From NCBI GenBank assembly GCA_963706875.1, contig CAVPNW010000021.1, positions 62,001 through 126,000 of the forward strand: a DNA stretch of 64,000 nt, in the 5' to 3' direction. This document shows, one piece after another, positions 38,469-46,854 of the stretch. The first letter of the stretch is position 1. Every line of letters begins with the position of its first letter. The stretch is from Prado023 sp963706875 (GTDB lineage: Bacteria; Actinomycetota; Actinomycetes; S36-B12; CAIYMF01). The translations under genes and the position numbers were made by a program. The notes under the pieces were generated by a model. It saw only the letters and a list, made by a program, of their open reading frames with translations. It made no database searches and was not told where the DNA came from.

Positions 38469-39950
38469 ATGACCACGATGCTCGAGCCACCGACGAGCCC
38501 CCCTGCGGGGGCACCGGACAGTCGCGACCCGCAGTCCGCCGCCGCTGCCCGTGACGCAGCCCGCGCCCATCCGCAGAAGCCCCACGGCGCCAGGCCCGCC
38601 CTGGCGCGCAAGCCCCGGTCCCCGCGCCCGACCTCCCGGCTCCGGCTCGACCCCGCACCCTTTGCTGCTGGGATCACGACCATCACCGTGGGGCTGTGGG
38701 CCCTGGCAGGTGGACTCACCTCCCTTGCCTCCGGAGGCATCGACACCGCGCTTGCGATCAGCCAGCTCTCCGGCCTCCTGGCAGCCCTCGCCGCCCTCGG
38801 CGGCCTGGTCCTCACCGCCCGCCCGATGTGGCTCGAGCGAGCAGCCGGCCTGGACCGGATGATCTCCTGGCACCGGATCACGGGGATGACGGCTGCCTTC
38901 GGGATGCTCGTGCACGTCGGCGCCTCGACGTACGCCGCGGGCGGCGGATTCACGCGGATGTGGACCGGGCTGGTCAACCTGGTGACGGGGACCGACTGGT
39001 TCGTCGCCGCACTGGTCGCCGCCGTGCTGTTCGCGGTGGTGAGCCTCACCTCGTGGCGGCGGATCCGCACCCGGATGACCTACGAGACCTGGCACATGGT
39101 CCACCTGGCCGGCTATCTCGCGGTCGCACTTGCGTTCCCCCACGCGCTGTTCAGCGGCACCACCCTGGGCAGCAGTGCTGCCGCGCGCTGGTGGTGGATC
39201 GCCCTGTACGCCGCGACGACGGCCATCATCCTCCTGAGTCGCGTCGGCGGGATCGTGCGCCCGGCAATGCGTGGGCGCACCACCATCAGCCGGATCATCC
39301 CGGAGGCACCGGGCGTCGCGTCTCTGGTGATCACCGGCCCCGGAGTGGACCGGCTCGGTGCCCGGCCGGGGCAGTTCGTCTCCCTGCGGATCCTGACCCG
39401 TGACCTGTGGTGGCAGGCCCACCCGTACTCGCTGTCGGCAGCACCCCAGCCCGGGGCCCTGCGCCTGACGGTGAAGGCCCTCGGCGACGCCTCCACGCGG
39501 ACCCTGGCGGTTCCACCCGGGACGCGGGTGCTGCTCGAAGGCCCATACGGGGTCATCCGGATGGATGCGGCCCAAGGTCGGCGGGTGCTGCTGATCGGGG
39601 TCGGCGTGGGCCTGGCGCCCATGCGAGCCCTGCTCGAGGAGACCACCCCCGCACAGGCGCCGCTCGTCCTGGCGCGGGCACACAGCCCGGCGGACCTGCC
39701 GCTGGCGGCCGAGTTCGACCAGATGGCCCGGGCGCGTGGCGGCGCGATGATCCCGGTCACCGGCCCGCGCACGACGTTCCCCGGCGGGAACCCGTTCACT
39801 GCCCAGGCGCTGTCGGCGAACATCGGCGACCTGCGCCAGCGTGCGGTGTTCGTCTGCGGCCCGAAGTCCCTGCAGGACCGGGTGTGCCGGGAGCTCGAGC
39901 GCGCAGGCGTTCCCCGCGACCAGATCCACTCCGAACGATTCGCCTGGTAG
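38469..39950 (+). CDS. Ferric-reductase-like transmembrane flavoprotein
   Basis: 493 aa from the ATG at 38469 (an earlier in-frame TTG/ATG would add nine residues). A Pro/Ala-rich N-terminus is followed by six helices (about residues 65-260) with the haem-ligand His pattern ISWHRITG, MLVHVGAS, TYETWHMVHLAGY and FPHALF, then an FAD-binding domain (RPGQFVSLRI, HPYSLSAAP) and a NAD(P)H-binding domain (LLIGVGVGLAPMRALL, FVCGPKSLQD). It should pass electrons from NAD(P)H through FAD and two b haems across the membrane. The FMN-carrier protein and ApbE gene that follow suggest where the electrons go. Confidence 0.85.
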   Translation: MTTMLEPPTSPPAGAPDSRDPQSAAAARDAARAHPQKPHGARPALARKPRSPRPTSRLRLDPAPFAAGITTITVGLWALAGGLTSLASGGIDTALAISQLSGLLAALAALGGLVLTARPMWLERAAGLDRMISWHRITGMTAAFGMLVHVGASTYAAGGGFTRMWTGLVNLVTGTDWFVAALVAAVLFAVVSLTSWRRIRTRMTYETWHMVHLAGYLAVALAFPHALFSGTTLGSSAAARWWWIALYAATTAIILLSRVGGIVRPAMRGRTTISRIIPEAPGVASLVITGPGVDRLGARPGQFVSLRILTRDLWWQAHPYSLSAAPQPGALRLTVKALGDASTRTLAVPPGTRVLLEGPYGVIRMDAAQGRRVLLIGVGVGLAPMRALLEETTPAQAPLVLARAHSPADLPLAAEFDQMARARGGAMIPVTGPRTTFPGGNPFTAQALSANIGDLRQRAVFVCGPKSLQDRVCRELERAGVPRDQIHSERFAW

Positions 39951-39960
39951 GAGCCCCACG

Positions 39961-40482
39961 ATGAGTGAGCTGATGAGACGGGCCGCCCCCGGGCTGGCGC
40001 TGGCTGGCGCGGCCCTGGCCACAGTCTGGGTCTTCGACCCCGCGCTGCACGCCGCGGTGGCCACCACCGCGGCGCCCAGCACGACCGACAGCGATACGAG
40101 CAGTGAGACCCCCACAGACTCCGGGACGTCCACGGACTCGGGCGACACGGGGACGTCAGCCGAGGAGCCCGCGACCACCGCCGAGGATTCGGCAGCAGCC
40201 GACTGCAACAACGCCGAGTCCGTCACCGGCGACGACGCGATGACCCCGTGGGGGCCGGTGCAGGTCCGCATGGACTTCGCGGCCGACGGGACCGTGTGTG
40301 GGGTGCAGGCGCTCACGTACCCGGTAGGGGACCGCAAGTCCCAGATGATCAACAGCAGCGCGATCCCCACCCTGGACGCCCAGGCAGCCGAACAGGGAGT
40401 CGAGTTCGACGGGGTCTCCGGGGCCACCTACACGACAGAGGCATACCGCGAGTCGATGCAGTCCATCCTGGACCAGCGATGA
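39961..40482 (+). CDS. Exported FMN-binding domain protein
   Basis: 173 aa. N-terminal signal sequence or anchor (residues 10-35), then a 40-residue Ser/Thr/Asp/Glu-rich linker, then an FMN_bind domain. The flavinylation motif DGVSGATYTTEA (Thr of S-G-A-T-x-T) lies near the C-terminus, so FMN is probably attached covalently by the ApbE encoded next. GGAG precedes the ATG, 10 nt after the ferric-reductase-like gene; it overlaps apbE by 4 nt. It probably carries electrons on the outer side of the membrane. Confidence 0.85.
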   Translation: MSELMRRAAPGLALAGAALATVWVFDPALHAAVATTAAPSTTDSDTSSETPTDSGTSTDSGDTGTSAEEPATTAEDSAAADCNNAESVTGDDAMTPWGPVQVRMDFAADGTVCGVQALTYPVGDRKSQMINSSAIPTLDAQAAEQGVEFDGVSGATYTTEAYRESMQSILDQR

Positions 40483-41291
40483 GGCGCTGGTCCTGGCCCA
40501 CGATGGGGTCGTACGCGTCGCTCGCGATCCCCTGGCACCCGTCCGACCCGACGCTCGGGAGTGCCGACGGGGCCGTGGATGAGGTCAAGGCCTGGCTCGA
40601 CGAGGTCGAGGCCGCACTCTCGCCCTACCGCGAGGACAGCGACCTGTGCCAGTGGCGAGCGGGCGCCCGCACCCTCGGGCGGTGCTCGCCCCTGCTCGCC
40701 GAGGTCATCGACGCCGTGGGGTCACTGGAGGAGCTCACCGACGGGGGCTTCCACCCCCACGACCGCCAGGGACGGTTCGACCCCACCGGCTACGTCAAGG
40801 GGTGGGCCGTCGAACGCGCCGTCGGGATCCTGTCCGACGCCGGGGTCACTGACGCCTTCTTCGGCGTGGGTGGGGACATCCAGATGATCGGCCGCGCCGA
40901 CACCGGACGACCGTGGCGGGTGGCGGTGACCGACCCGGCACACGAGCGGCGGATCGTCGCCGTCGTCGGGGCCCCGGCCGACGGGCGGCCGTTCGCGGTC
41001 GCGACCTCGGGGTCGGCCCAGCGCGGGGACCACATCTGGTCGGCATTCGGCGGGCGCCCCGGTGGTCCGATCCCGATCGACTCGCTGGCCAGCATCACGG
41101 TCGTCGGGCCGGACCTCGGACACGTCGACGCCTTCGCCACGGCGATCTGGGCGCTGGCGAAGGACCAACCGCTGGCCGACGCCTGGGCGTGGCTGCCAGG
41201 CCCGGAGTACGCGGCCTTCGCCGTGATGCGCACCGGGGAGATCAGGGGCACCCAGGGGATGGGCGCCCACCTGGTGCGCGCGGCGGCCTGA
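40479..41291 (+). CDS. apbE: FAD:protein FMN transferase ApbE
   Basis: 270 aa. Transfers FMN from FAD to a Thr of the target motif. Family motifs: PTMGSYASL at the N-terminus, FDPTGYVKGWAVERA near residue 107, GVGGDIQMIG near 130, and HVDAFATAIWALA near 215 with the Mg ligand Asp. No signal peptide is evident, so it may act before export of the flavoprotein, or use an undetected route. Coupled to the FMN-binding gene. Confidence 0.88.
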   Translation: MRRWSWPTMGSYASLAIPWHPSDPTLGSADGAVDEVKAWLDEVEAALSPYREDSDLCQWRAGARTLGRCSPLLAEVIDAVGSLEELTDGGFHPHDRQGRFDPTGYVKGWAVERAVGILSDAGVTDAFFGVGGDIQMIGRADTGRPWRVAVTDPAHERRIVAVVGAPADGRPFAVATSGSAQRGDHIWSAFGGRPGGPIPIDSLASITVVGPDLGHVDAFATAIWALAKDQPLADAWAWLPGPEYAAFAVMRTGEIRGTQGMGAHLVRAAA

Positions 41292-41310
41292 CTCCTGCAC
41301 TGCCTCCCCG

Positions 41311-43014
41311 TCAAGGGTCGCCGTTCTCGCGACGACGCCGGTCGGCCTGAAGTCGGTCGGCGACCTCCATATGGGCACCCTCAAGGGCACTGGGGGCCTC
41401 CGACAGGGCTGCCAGGAACTCGTCTCGGCCCAGGCACACGAGCACGAGGGAGTCGATGGCCGTCACCGTGGCCGTCCGCGGGAAGCCCCCGAGGAGGGCG
41501 ATCTCGCCGAATCCGTCGCCCGGCCCGAGGACGCGAGCGACCTTGCCGCCGGCCTCGACCCGTGCCGAGCCCTGGTCGATCACGAAGTAGCGGTCCCCGA
41601 GATCGCCCTGCCGGAAGACGACCTCACCCGCTGCCGCGGATGCAGGTCCGGCCCCCCGGGCGAGGCGTTCGAGGGTGCGCATCGACAGCACCGAGAGGAA
41701 CGGGACTCCATTGAGCAGGGTGAACACCGGCCCGGGGACGACAGCGCGCACGTCCAGACGGCGCAGCGTCCTGGGCGAGAGAAGCGCTGCGAGCGGCAGA
41801 AGCACCCCCGTCGCGACCAGCGCCCCGCGGGTGCCCAGGGCCAGCACGAGGCCCGGTCCCAGGGCCGCGCCTGCCGCCGTCGCCGCTTGGATGAGGCCCT
41901 CCTGGACACCGAAGACCCGGGCCGAGACGTCCTCCCTCACGGTCCGCTGCAGCAGCGTCTGGCCGGCCACCGTGATCAGGCTCTTCCCGGCGCCGTACCC
42001 GACCAGCAGCGCCCCCGCGACCCCCAACCCGGGCACGATCCCCAGTGCCATCACCGGGACCCCGCTGACCAGTGCGCCCACCAGGATCGCTGGCCCCAGC
42101 CGCGGGCGCCCGGAGAGCAGCACCGACCCCGTCCCGCCGAGAAGCGAGCCGAGGCCGATCGCCGCCGCCAGCAGGCTCGTGCTCGCCGAGGGCGCGCCCA
42201 GCACGTCGACGACCAGCACCAGGAGCAGGACGTCGAGGAGCCCGACTACCAGGTACTGCAGCGCCAGCAGGGCTGTGAGCCGCGCCCCGTCACGATCGTG
42301 CATCAGCTCGCGCATCCCGTCGAGCAGGACCGTTCGGAAGGGTGCCGCCTCGGGGGCATGGACGATGCGCTGCAGGACCAGCCGGAACGACATGATCGCG
42401 GCCACAAAGCAGACAGTGGCCAACAGGAGGAGCTCCACCCCCGCATCCGCGACGGTGAGGACAAGGCCTGCCAGCAGGGGGCCGAGCATGGATGCCAGGC
42501 CATCGACCCACACAGAGGCGGCGTTGCCCAGCGCGAGCTCGTCGGGATGCTCTGCGACATCCGGCAGGGTCGCCTGGTGCACGGGGCGGGTGAGGGTGAA
42601 GGCGATGTTGGCCAGGGCCGCTCCCACGGCGACGGCGCTGAGGGTTCCGTCCGTCAGGACAACGATGCCGGTTGCGGCCAGTGCCACCCCCTGGAGCGTG
42701 TAACCCAGGCCGAGCGCACGGTCCGGGCTCATCCGGTCCCCGAGCGCCGAACCGAACGGCGCGACGAGCGCAGCCGGAACGAGCATGGCGACTGCCACGG
42801 CCGCAGCGGCCTGCACCCCCCCGAGGTCGAAGGCGTGGATCAGGATGACAACGCGGGAGGCCTTGCGGGCAAGGCTGTAGGCGAAGTAGCTCAGAAGCAG
42901 CAGCCGCAGGGACGGCCGGCTGACCGCCAGGCGCGTGTTGCGGGCGTGCCCGAGGGAGGCCGTGACCATCCGGCTCAAAGCGCCGGGTGATGACTTGGGG
43001 GCGTTCTGACGCAC
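41311..43014 (-). CDS. MFS transporter fused to cNMP-binding domain (copy 1)
   Basis: 567 aa. About 12 helices of the major facilitator fold occupy residues 25-405, with a short hydrophilic region, and a CRP-like cyclic-nucleotide-binding domain fills about residues 430-550. The phosphate-binding cassette reads FGEIALLGGFPRTATV, with the key Glu and Arg intact, so it should bind cAMP or cGMP. The start is most likely the GTG at 43014 (GAGG nearby); the frame is open to 43140. It is divergent from copy 2. The substrate is unknown; the fold suggests efflux or uptake switched by a cyclic nucleotide. Confidence 0.82.
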   Translation of the reverse strand: MRQNAPKSSPGALSRMVTASLGHARNTRLAVSRPSLRLLLLSYFAYSLARKASRVVILIHAFDLGGVQAAAAVAVAMLVPAALVAPFGSALGDRMSPDRALGLGYTLQGVALAATGIVVLTDGTLSAVAVGAALANIAFTLTRPVHQATLPDVAEHPDELALGNAASVWVDGLASMLGPLLAGLVLTVADAGVELLLLATVCFVAAIMSFRLVLQRIVHAPEAAPFRTVLLDGMRELMHDRDGARLTALLALQYLVVGLLDVLLLVLVVDVLGAPSASTSLLAAAIGLGSLLGGTGSVLLSGRPRLGPAILVGALVSGVPVMALGIVPGLGVAGALLVGYGAGKSLITVAGQTLLQRTVREDVSARVFGVQEGLIQAATAAGAALGPGLVLALGTRGALVATGVLLPLAALLSPRTLRRLDVRAVVPGPVFTLLNGVPFLSVLSMRTLERLARGAGPASAAAGEVVFRQGDLGDRYFVIDQGSARVEAGGKVARVLGPGDGFGEIALLGGFPRTATVTAIDSLVLVCLGRDEFLAALSEAPSALEGAHMEVADRLQADRRRRENGDP

Positions 43015-43226
43015 GACGACCTCTCGCTGGGTCCGCGGGTGGGGCGCACCCGGGCGGTTCGGGGACTCACGCCCGCCGACGAAGGGTACTGGAGCCCGAA
43101 GGCGGGCAGATGACGTCGCCGCACGACCACGTCCCGCCACGCCTCAGGAGCCCATAGGCACGACGGGACCGCCACCGCTGGAATAGAGTCCGGCCGCAAG
43201 CCAGCCCACCCTTGTCAGGAGCACCC

Positions 43227-44930
43227 ATGTCACGCGTCGCCAACGCCGTTCGCGAGACGGGGACGTCGCTGTCCACCGTGTTCCGCAACCCGAACCTGCG
43301 CCGGCTGAACCTGGCGTTCGCCGGATCGGCCATCGGCGACTGGGCGTACGCGACGGCCATGACGGTCTGGGTGTACGACGTCGGCGGTGTCACCGCCGTC
43401 GCCATCTGGGGCACCGTGCGACTGATCCTCATGACCCTGGTCACGCCCTTCGCCTCAACCCTGGTCGACCGGCTTCCCCGCAAGATGATCATGGTCAGCA
43501 CGGACCTTCTTCGGGCTGCGATCGCATTCGGCGTCGCTGGACTGATCTGGGCCGACGCCGCACCGATCTTCATCTACTTGCTCGCGACCGTCTCCGTGCT
43601 GGTCGCGGCCCCATTCCGCCCAGCCGTGGCAGCGCTGATGCCGAAGCTCGTGACGGAACCCGAGGAGCTGACGGCGGCGAACGGCACGGCCAGCACGATC
43701 GAGAGCCTTGCCTTCTTCCTCGGCCCAGCCATCGGCGGCCTGCTGGTCGTCTGGTTCGGCGTCCCGATCGTGGCAGTGCTGAACGCGGCCACGTTCGCCC
43801 TGTCGGCTCTGCTGGTCAGCCGGATCAAGGTGGGTTCCGAGGAGGCGGCCGAGCAGGTGAGCGCTGTTCAGGCTCCAGCCGAGGAGGTGGCCGGTCCCCT
43901 CCTGGAGGCTGCGGAGGAGGAGTCCGAGGGCTTCTTCACCGAGTCCATGGCCGGGTTCAGGACGATCTGGGCCGACAAGGACATGCGCATGATCTCGGGG
44001 GTCTACGCAGCCCAGACCGTGGTCGCTGGGGCCTCCCTCGTCTTCGGAGTCGAGATGGCCGTGCAGATGACGGACTTCGGCACACCCGGCATCGGCTACC
44101 TGGACGCGATGATGGGGGTGGGTGCCCTCGTCGGCGGGCTCGTGGCGATCGGTCGGGCGTCGGCGGGTCGACTCGCCACCGACTTCGGCATCGGCGTCGT
44201 CTTCTGGGCCCTGCCGCTGCTCCTGACAGCGATCTGGCCGGAGATGTGGGCGGCGTTCCTGGCGATGTTCATCATCGGAGTGGCCAACCCGGTCGTGGAT
44301 GTGAACGCCACCACGATCATCCAGCGCTCCGCGTCCGACGAGGTCATGGGCCGGGTGTTCGGAGCGCTGGAGACCCTGCTGATCGCGTCGATGGCCCTCG
44401 GCTCGATCGCGATGCCGATCCTGCTGAACCTGATCGGGCTGCAGTGGTCGCTGGCTGTCTTCGCGCTGGTCATCACCGCCGCAGTCCTGCCCACGTTCGG
44501 ACGACTCCGCCGGATGGACGTCGAGCTCGCCGAGCCCGAGGGTCTGGTGCTGCTGCGCGCAGTGCCCCTGTTCGCCCCGCTGGAGCCGAAGTCCCTGGAG
44601 CTCATCGCCCAACAGCTGGTCCGCATCGAGGTGCCTGCCGGCGACGTCCTCATCCGCGAGGGCGACGAGGGCGACCGCTTCTACGTCATCGAGTCGGGGC
44701 AGATGACCGCGACCTTCGAGGGCGCGGTGCTGCGGCAGATGGGTCCCGGCGACCCGTTCGGCGAGATCGCCCTGCTTCGCGACGTCCCGCGCACGGCGAC
44801 GGTCACCGCTGACGAGCCAACGGTCGTCCTGGCGCTGGATCGCGCGGACTTCCTCGACGCGGTGACTGGCAACAGCGAGGTCAACAACCGCGCCGACGAC
44901 CTGATCTCCAAGCGCACCCCGACCTACTGA
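43227..44930 (+). CDS. MFS transporter fused to cNMP-binding domain (copy 2)
   Basis: 567 aa. The MFS part (about residues 25-420) is of the drug/siderophore-efflux-like MFS_3 type and has a long acidic central loop (about 205-240). The C-terminal cNMP domain (about 440-550) has the intact cassette FGEIALLRDVPRTATV. AGGAG precedes the ATG at 43227 and a TAGAGT -10 candidate lies at about 43185. It differs more in sequence from copies 1, 3 and 4 than they do from each other, so the group is not only a recent tandem duplication. Confidence 0.82.
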   Translation: MSRVANAVRETGTSLSTVFRNPNLRRLNLAFAGSAIGDWAYATAMTVWVYDVGGVTAVAIWGTVRLILMTLVTPFASTLVDRLPRKMIMVSTDLLRAAIAFGVAGLIWADAAPIFIYLLATVSVLVAAPFRPAVAALMPKLVTEPEELTAANGTASTIESLAFFLGPAIGGLLVVWFGVPIVAVLNAATFALSALLVSRIKVGSEEAAEQVSAVQAPAEEVAGPLLEAAEEESEGFFTESMAGFRTIWADKDMRMISGVYAAQTVVAGASLVFGVEMAVQMTDFGTPGIGYLDAMMGVGALVGGLVAIGRASAGRLATDFGIGVVFWALPLLLTAIWPEMWAAFLAMFIIGVANPVVDVNATTIIQRSASDEVMGRVFGALETLLIASMALGSIAMPILLNLIGLQWSLAVFALVITAAVLPTFGRLRRMDVELAEPEGLVLLRAVPLFAPLEPKSLELIAQQLVRIEVPAGDVLIREGDEGDRFYVIESGQMTATFEGAVLRQMGPGDPFGEIALLRDVPRTATVTADEPTVVLALDRADFLDAVTGNSEVNNRADDLISKRTPTY

Positions 44931-44982
44931 TCGACGCCACCCAGACGAAGCACTGGGACCACCATGGCGGTGCACGAGGTCG

Positions 44983-45027
44983 GATCCGGACAACGATTGG
45001 CGCCATGCGGACATCTGTGTCCGGATC
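44983..45027. repeat. 45-bp palindromic element, copy 1
   Basis: The ends GATCCGGACA and TGTCCGGATC are perfect 10-nt inverted repeats around 25 nt containing TGGCGCC and GCGGACA. It lies between the converging MFS genes. A second copy of the same length is at 54937-54981. It probably works as a terminator in both directions. Confidence 0.6.
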
Positions 45028-45057
45028 GGGCCAGAGGCGCCGCGCGGTGGCGGGTCC

Positions 45058-46698
45058 TCACCGGCCCAGGCGGTCGAGCTCGAGGCGCGCCGCCGAGATC
45101 TCGTGGGCCAGGCCCTCGCCATCGGGCGTTGCGGTGACTGCCCCCAGGAAGTCACCGCTGCTCACGACGAGCAGCTCGCAGTCCTCGAGGGCCGTGACGG
45201 TCGCCGTGCGGGCGACGCGGTTGAGCAGGGCGATCTCGCCGAAGCCATCACCGGCGACCAGTGGCTGCGCCCGAACCGCACCGTCGATCGTGACGGACAG
45301 CTCGCCGGAGGCGACCAGGTAGTAGCTGTCGGCGTCGTCGCCCTGGGTCACGACCTGAGTGCCGGCCGAGACCGCCACCCACTCGGCGCCCTGCGCGAGC
45401 CGCTCCAACTCGTACGGCGGTAGCGCGGCGAGGAAGGGCACGCGCCCCAGCAGCGAGACCTCGCGCGAATGGTCGACGGCCACAGCGTCGAGCGAGCGGA
45501 TCGAGCGGCCCGCCAGCAGCGCGATGCCCAGGATCAGCATGCCCACCGGCACGAAGGCCGCGCTGGGGCCGAACAGGGCGATGACCAGCGGACCGACGAG
45601 TGCGCCGATGGTCAGCCCCGTGAGGTGCACCCCCTCCTGGACCGCCAGGACGCGCGCGAGCACGGCGTCGTCCGTCGTGCGCTGCAGCAGGGTTCGGGCC
45701 GACACGACGATCATCGCCATCCCGACCCCGACGAGGATCAGCATGATCACGGCCGGGGCAAGGGCGCCGAGCAGGGCCACCGAGGACTGCGCCAGGCCGA
45801 GCACCAGGGCGCCGGAGAGCACGACCGGGGCCAGGGAACCGCGCTGGGCCAGCCCGGCCAGGGTGATGCCTCCGAGCGCGACCCCCACCCCGTACGAACC
45901 CGCGAGGAGCCCGGCCGTGGACTCCGAGAGGCCGAGCACCTCGTCGTTGAACGTCACGGTCAGCGGCTCGTTGGACCCCTGAAGGATCGCCACGCAGGCC
46001 ATGAGCAGCAGCAGCGCCAGTGCGCCGGGGTTGCGGCGCAGGGTGACGACGCCCTCGAGTGCTGCCCGCAGCTCCCCGGGGGCGTCAGCGTGTGCCGCTC
46101 CGACAGCAGGCGTGTGCACGCCGGACGTCAGGAGCGTGGCGACAACCCCGAAGACGGCGCTGATGGCAAGCACGATCCAGGCACCGAACTCGTGGGTGAG
46201 GACTCCGGCGACGACGAACCCGACGAAGATCGCCGCACCGTCCATGAACGAGGACCACCCGTTGGCCGACACGAGGTCACCGGGGCCCCGCGCCAGCAGG
46301 GGGAGGGTCGAGAAGTGCGACGGCCGTACCGCGAAGACCGCAACCGTGGTGGCGGTCCCGCCGATGAGGACGACCCACAGCGGGGCATCCAGGAACAGCA
46401 CGACCGCGGTGAGTCCCGCGCACACGGTGACGCCCGCGTGCGTCAGCGTCAGGGCGCGCCCCCGGGGCAGACGGTCGAGGTAGCCCGCGAGGAGCGGGAC
46501 CAGCACGATGGCCGGCAGCTGCATGGCGAAGGCGGAGATCCCGACGAGCGTCGCGCCCCCTTGGGCGTAAGCGACCAGCAGGATCGCCAGCCACCCGGCG
46601 AACTCGGTGAAGCGGCTGAGCCCATAGGCCACCAGGACACGGCGCAGGCGGGGATCAGTGGGCAGGGTGAACAGCGCAGCGAGCCCGGATCCGGCCAT
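45058..46698 (-). CDS. MFS transporter fused to cNMP-binding domain (copy 3)
   Basis: 546 aa. MFS helices over residues 10-395, beginning with RRVLVAYGLSRFTEFAGW and RLPRGRALTL; C-terminal cNMP domain (about 415-530) with cassette FGEIALLNRVARTATV, where the usual Pro is Ala but Glu and Arg remain. GGGAGG precedes the ATG at 46698 by 5 nt; a GTG at 46704 is less likely. Close in sequence to copy 4 at 56380-58092. It converges on copy 2. Confidence 0.82.
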   Translation of the reverse strand: MAGSGLAALFTLPTDPRLRRVLVAYGLSRFTEFAGWLAILLVAYAQGGATLVGISAFAMQLPAIVLVPLLAGYLDRLPRGRALTLTHAGVTVCAGLTAVVLFLDAPLWVVLIGGTATTVAVFAVRPSHFSTLPLLARGPGDLVSANGWSSFMDGAAIFVGFVVAGVLTHEFGAWIVLAISAVFGVVATLLTSGVHTPAVGAAHADAPGELRAALEGVVTLRRNPGALALLLLMACVAILQGSNEPLTVTFNDEVLGLSESTAGLLAGSYGVGVALGGITLAGLAQRGSLAPVVLSGALVLGLAQSSVALLGALAPAVIMLILVGVGMAMIVVSARTLLQRTTDDAVLARVLAVQEGVHLTGLTIGALVGPLVIALFGPSAAFVPVGMLILGIALLAGRSIRSLDAVAVDHSREVSLLGRVPFLAALPPYELERLAQGAEWVAVSAGTQVVTQGDDADSYYLVASGELSVTIDGAVRAQPLVAGDGFGEIALLNRVARTATVTALEDCELLVVSSGDFLGAVTATPDGEGLAHEISAARLELDRLGR

Positions 46699-46854
46699 CT
46701 GCACCTCCCACTCTCCAGTCGCGTCACCCTACGTCGACGGCTGACCAGCCAATCGAGGAGAGGGTGGGCGATCGCGGGACTGGTACGAATCGGCAACATC
46801 CACGAAACACAGGTTTGCCAAGGTGTGCCCCCAATAGGAGGGAGGACTCTGCCC

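Noticed and set aside
45469..46854. Long open frame continuing upstream of the glutaminase gene for over 460 codons
   Set aside because: It is the complement of the MFS copy 3 gene, rich in Arg/Gly/Gln/His, with no ribosome-binding site; the glutaminase has its own ATG and GGAGG at 46855.
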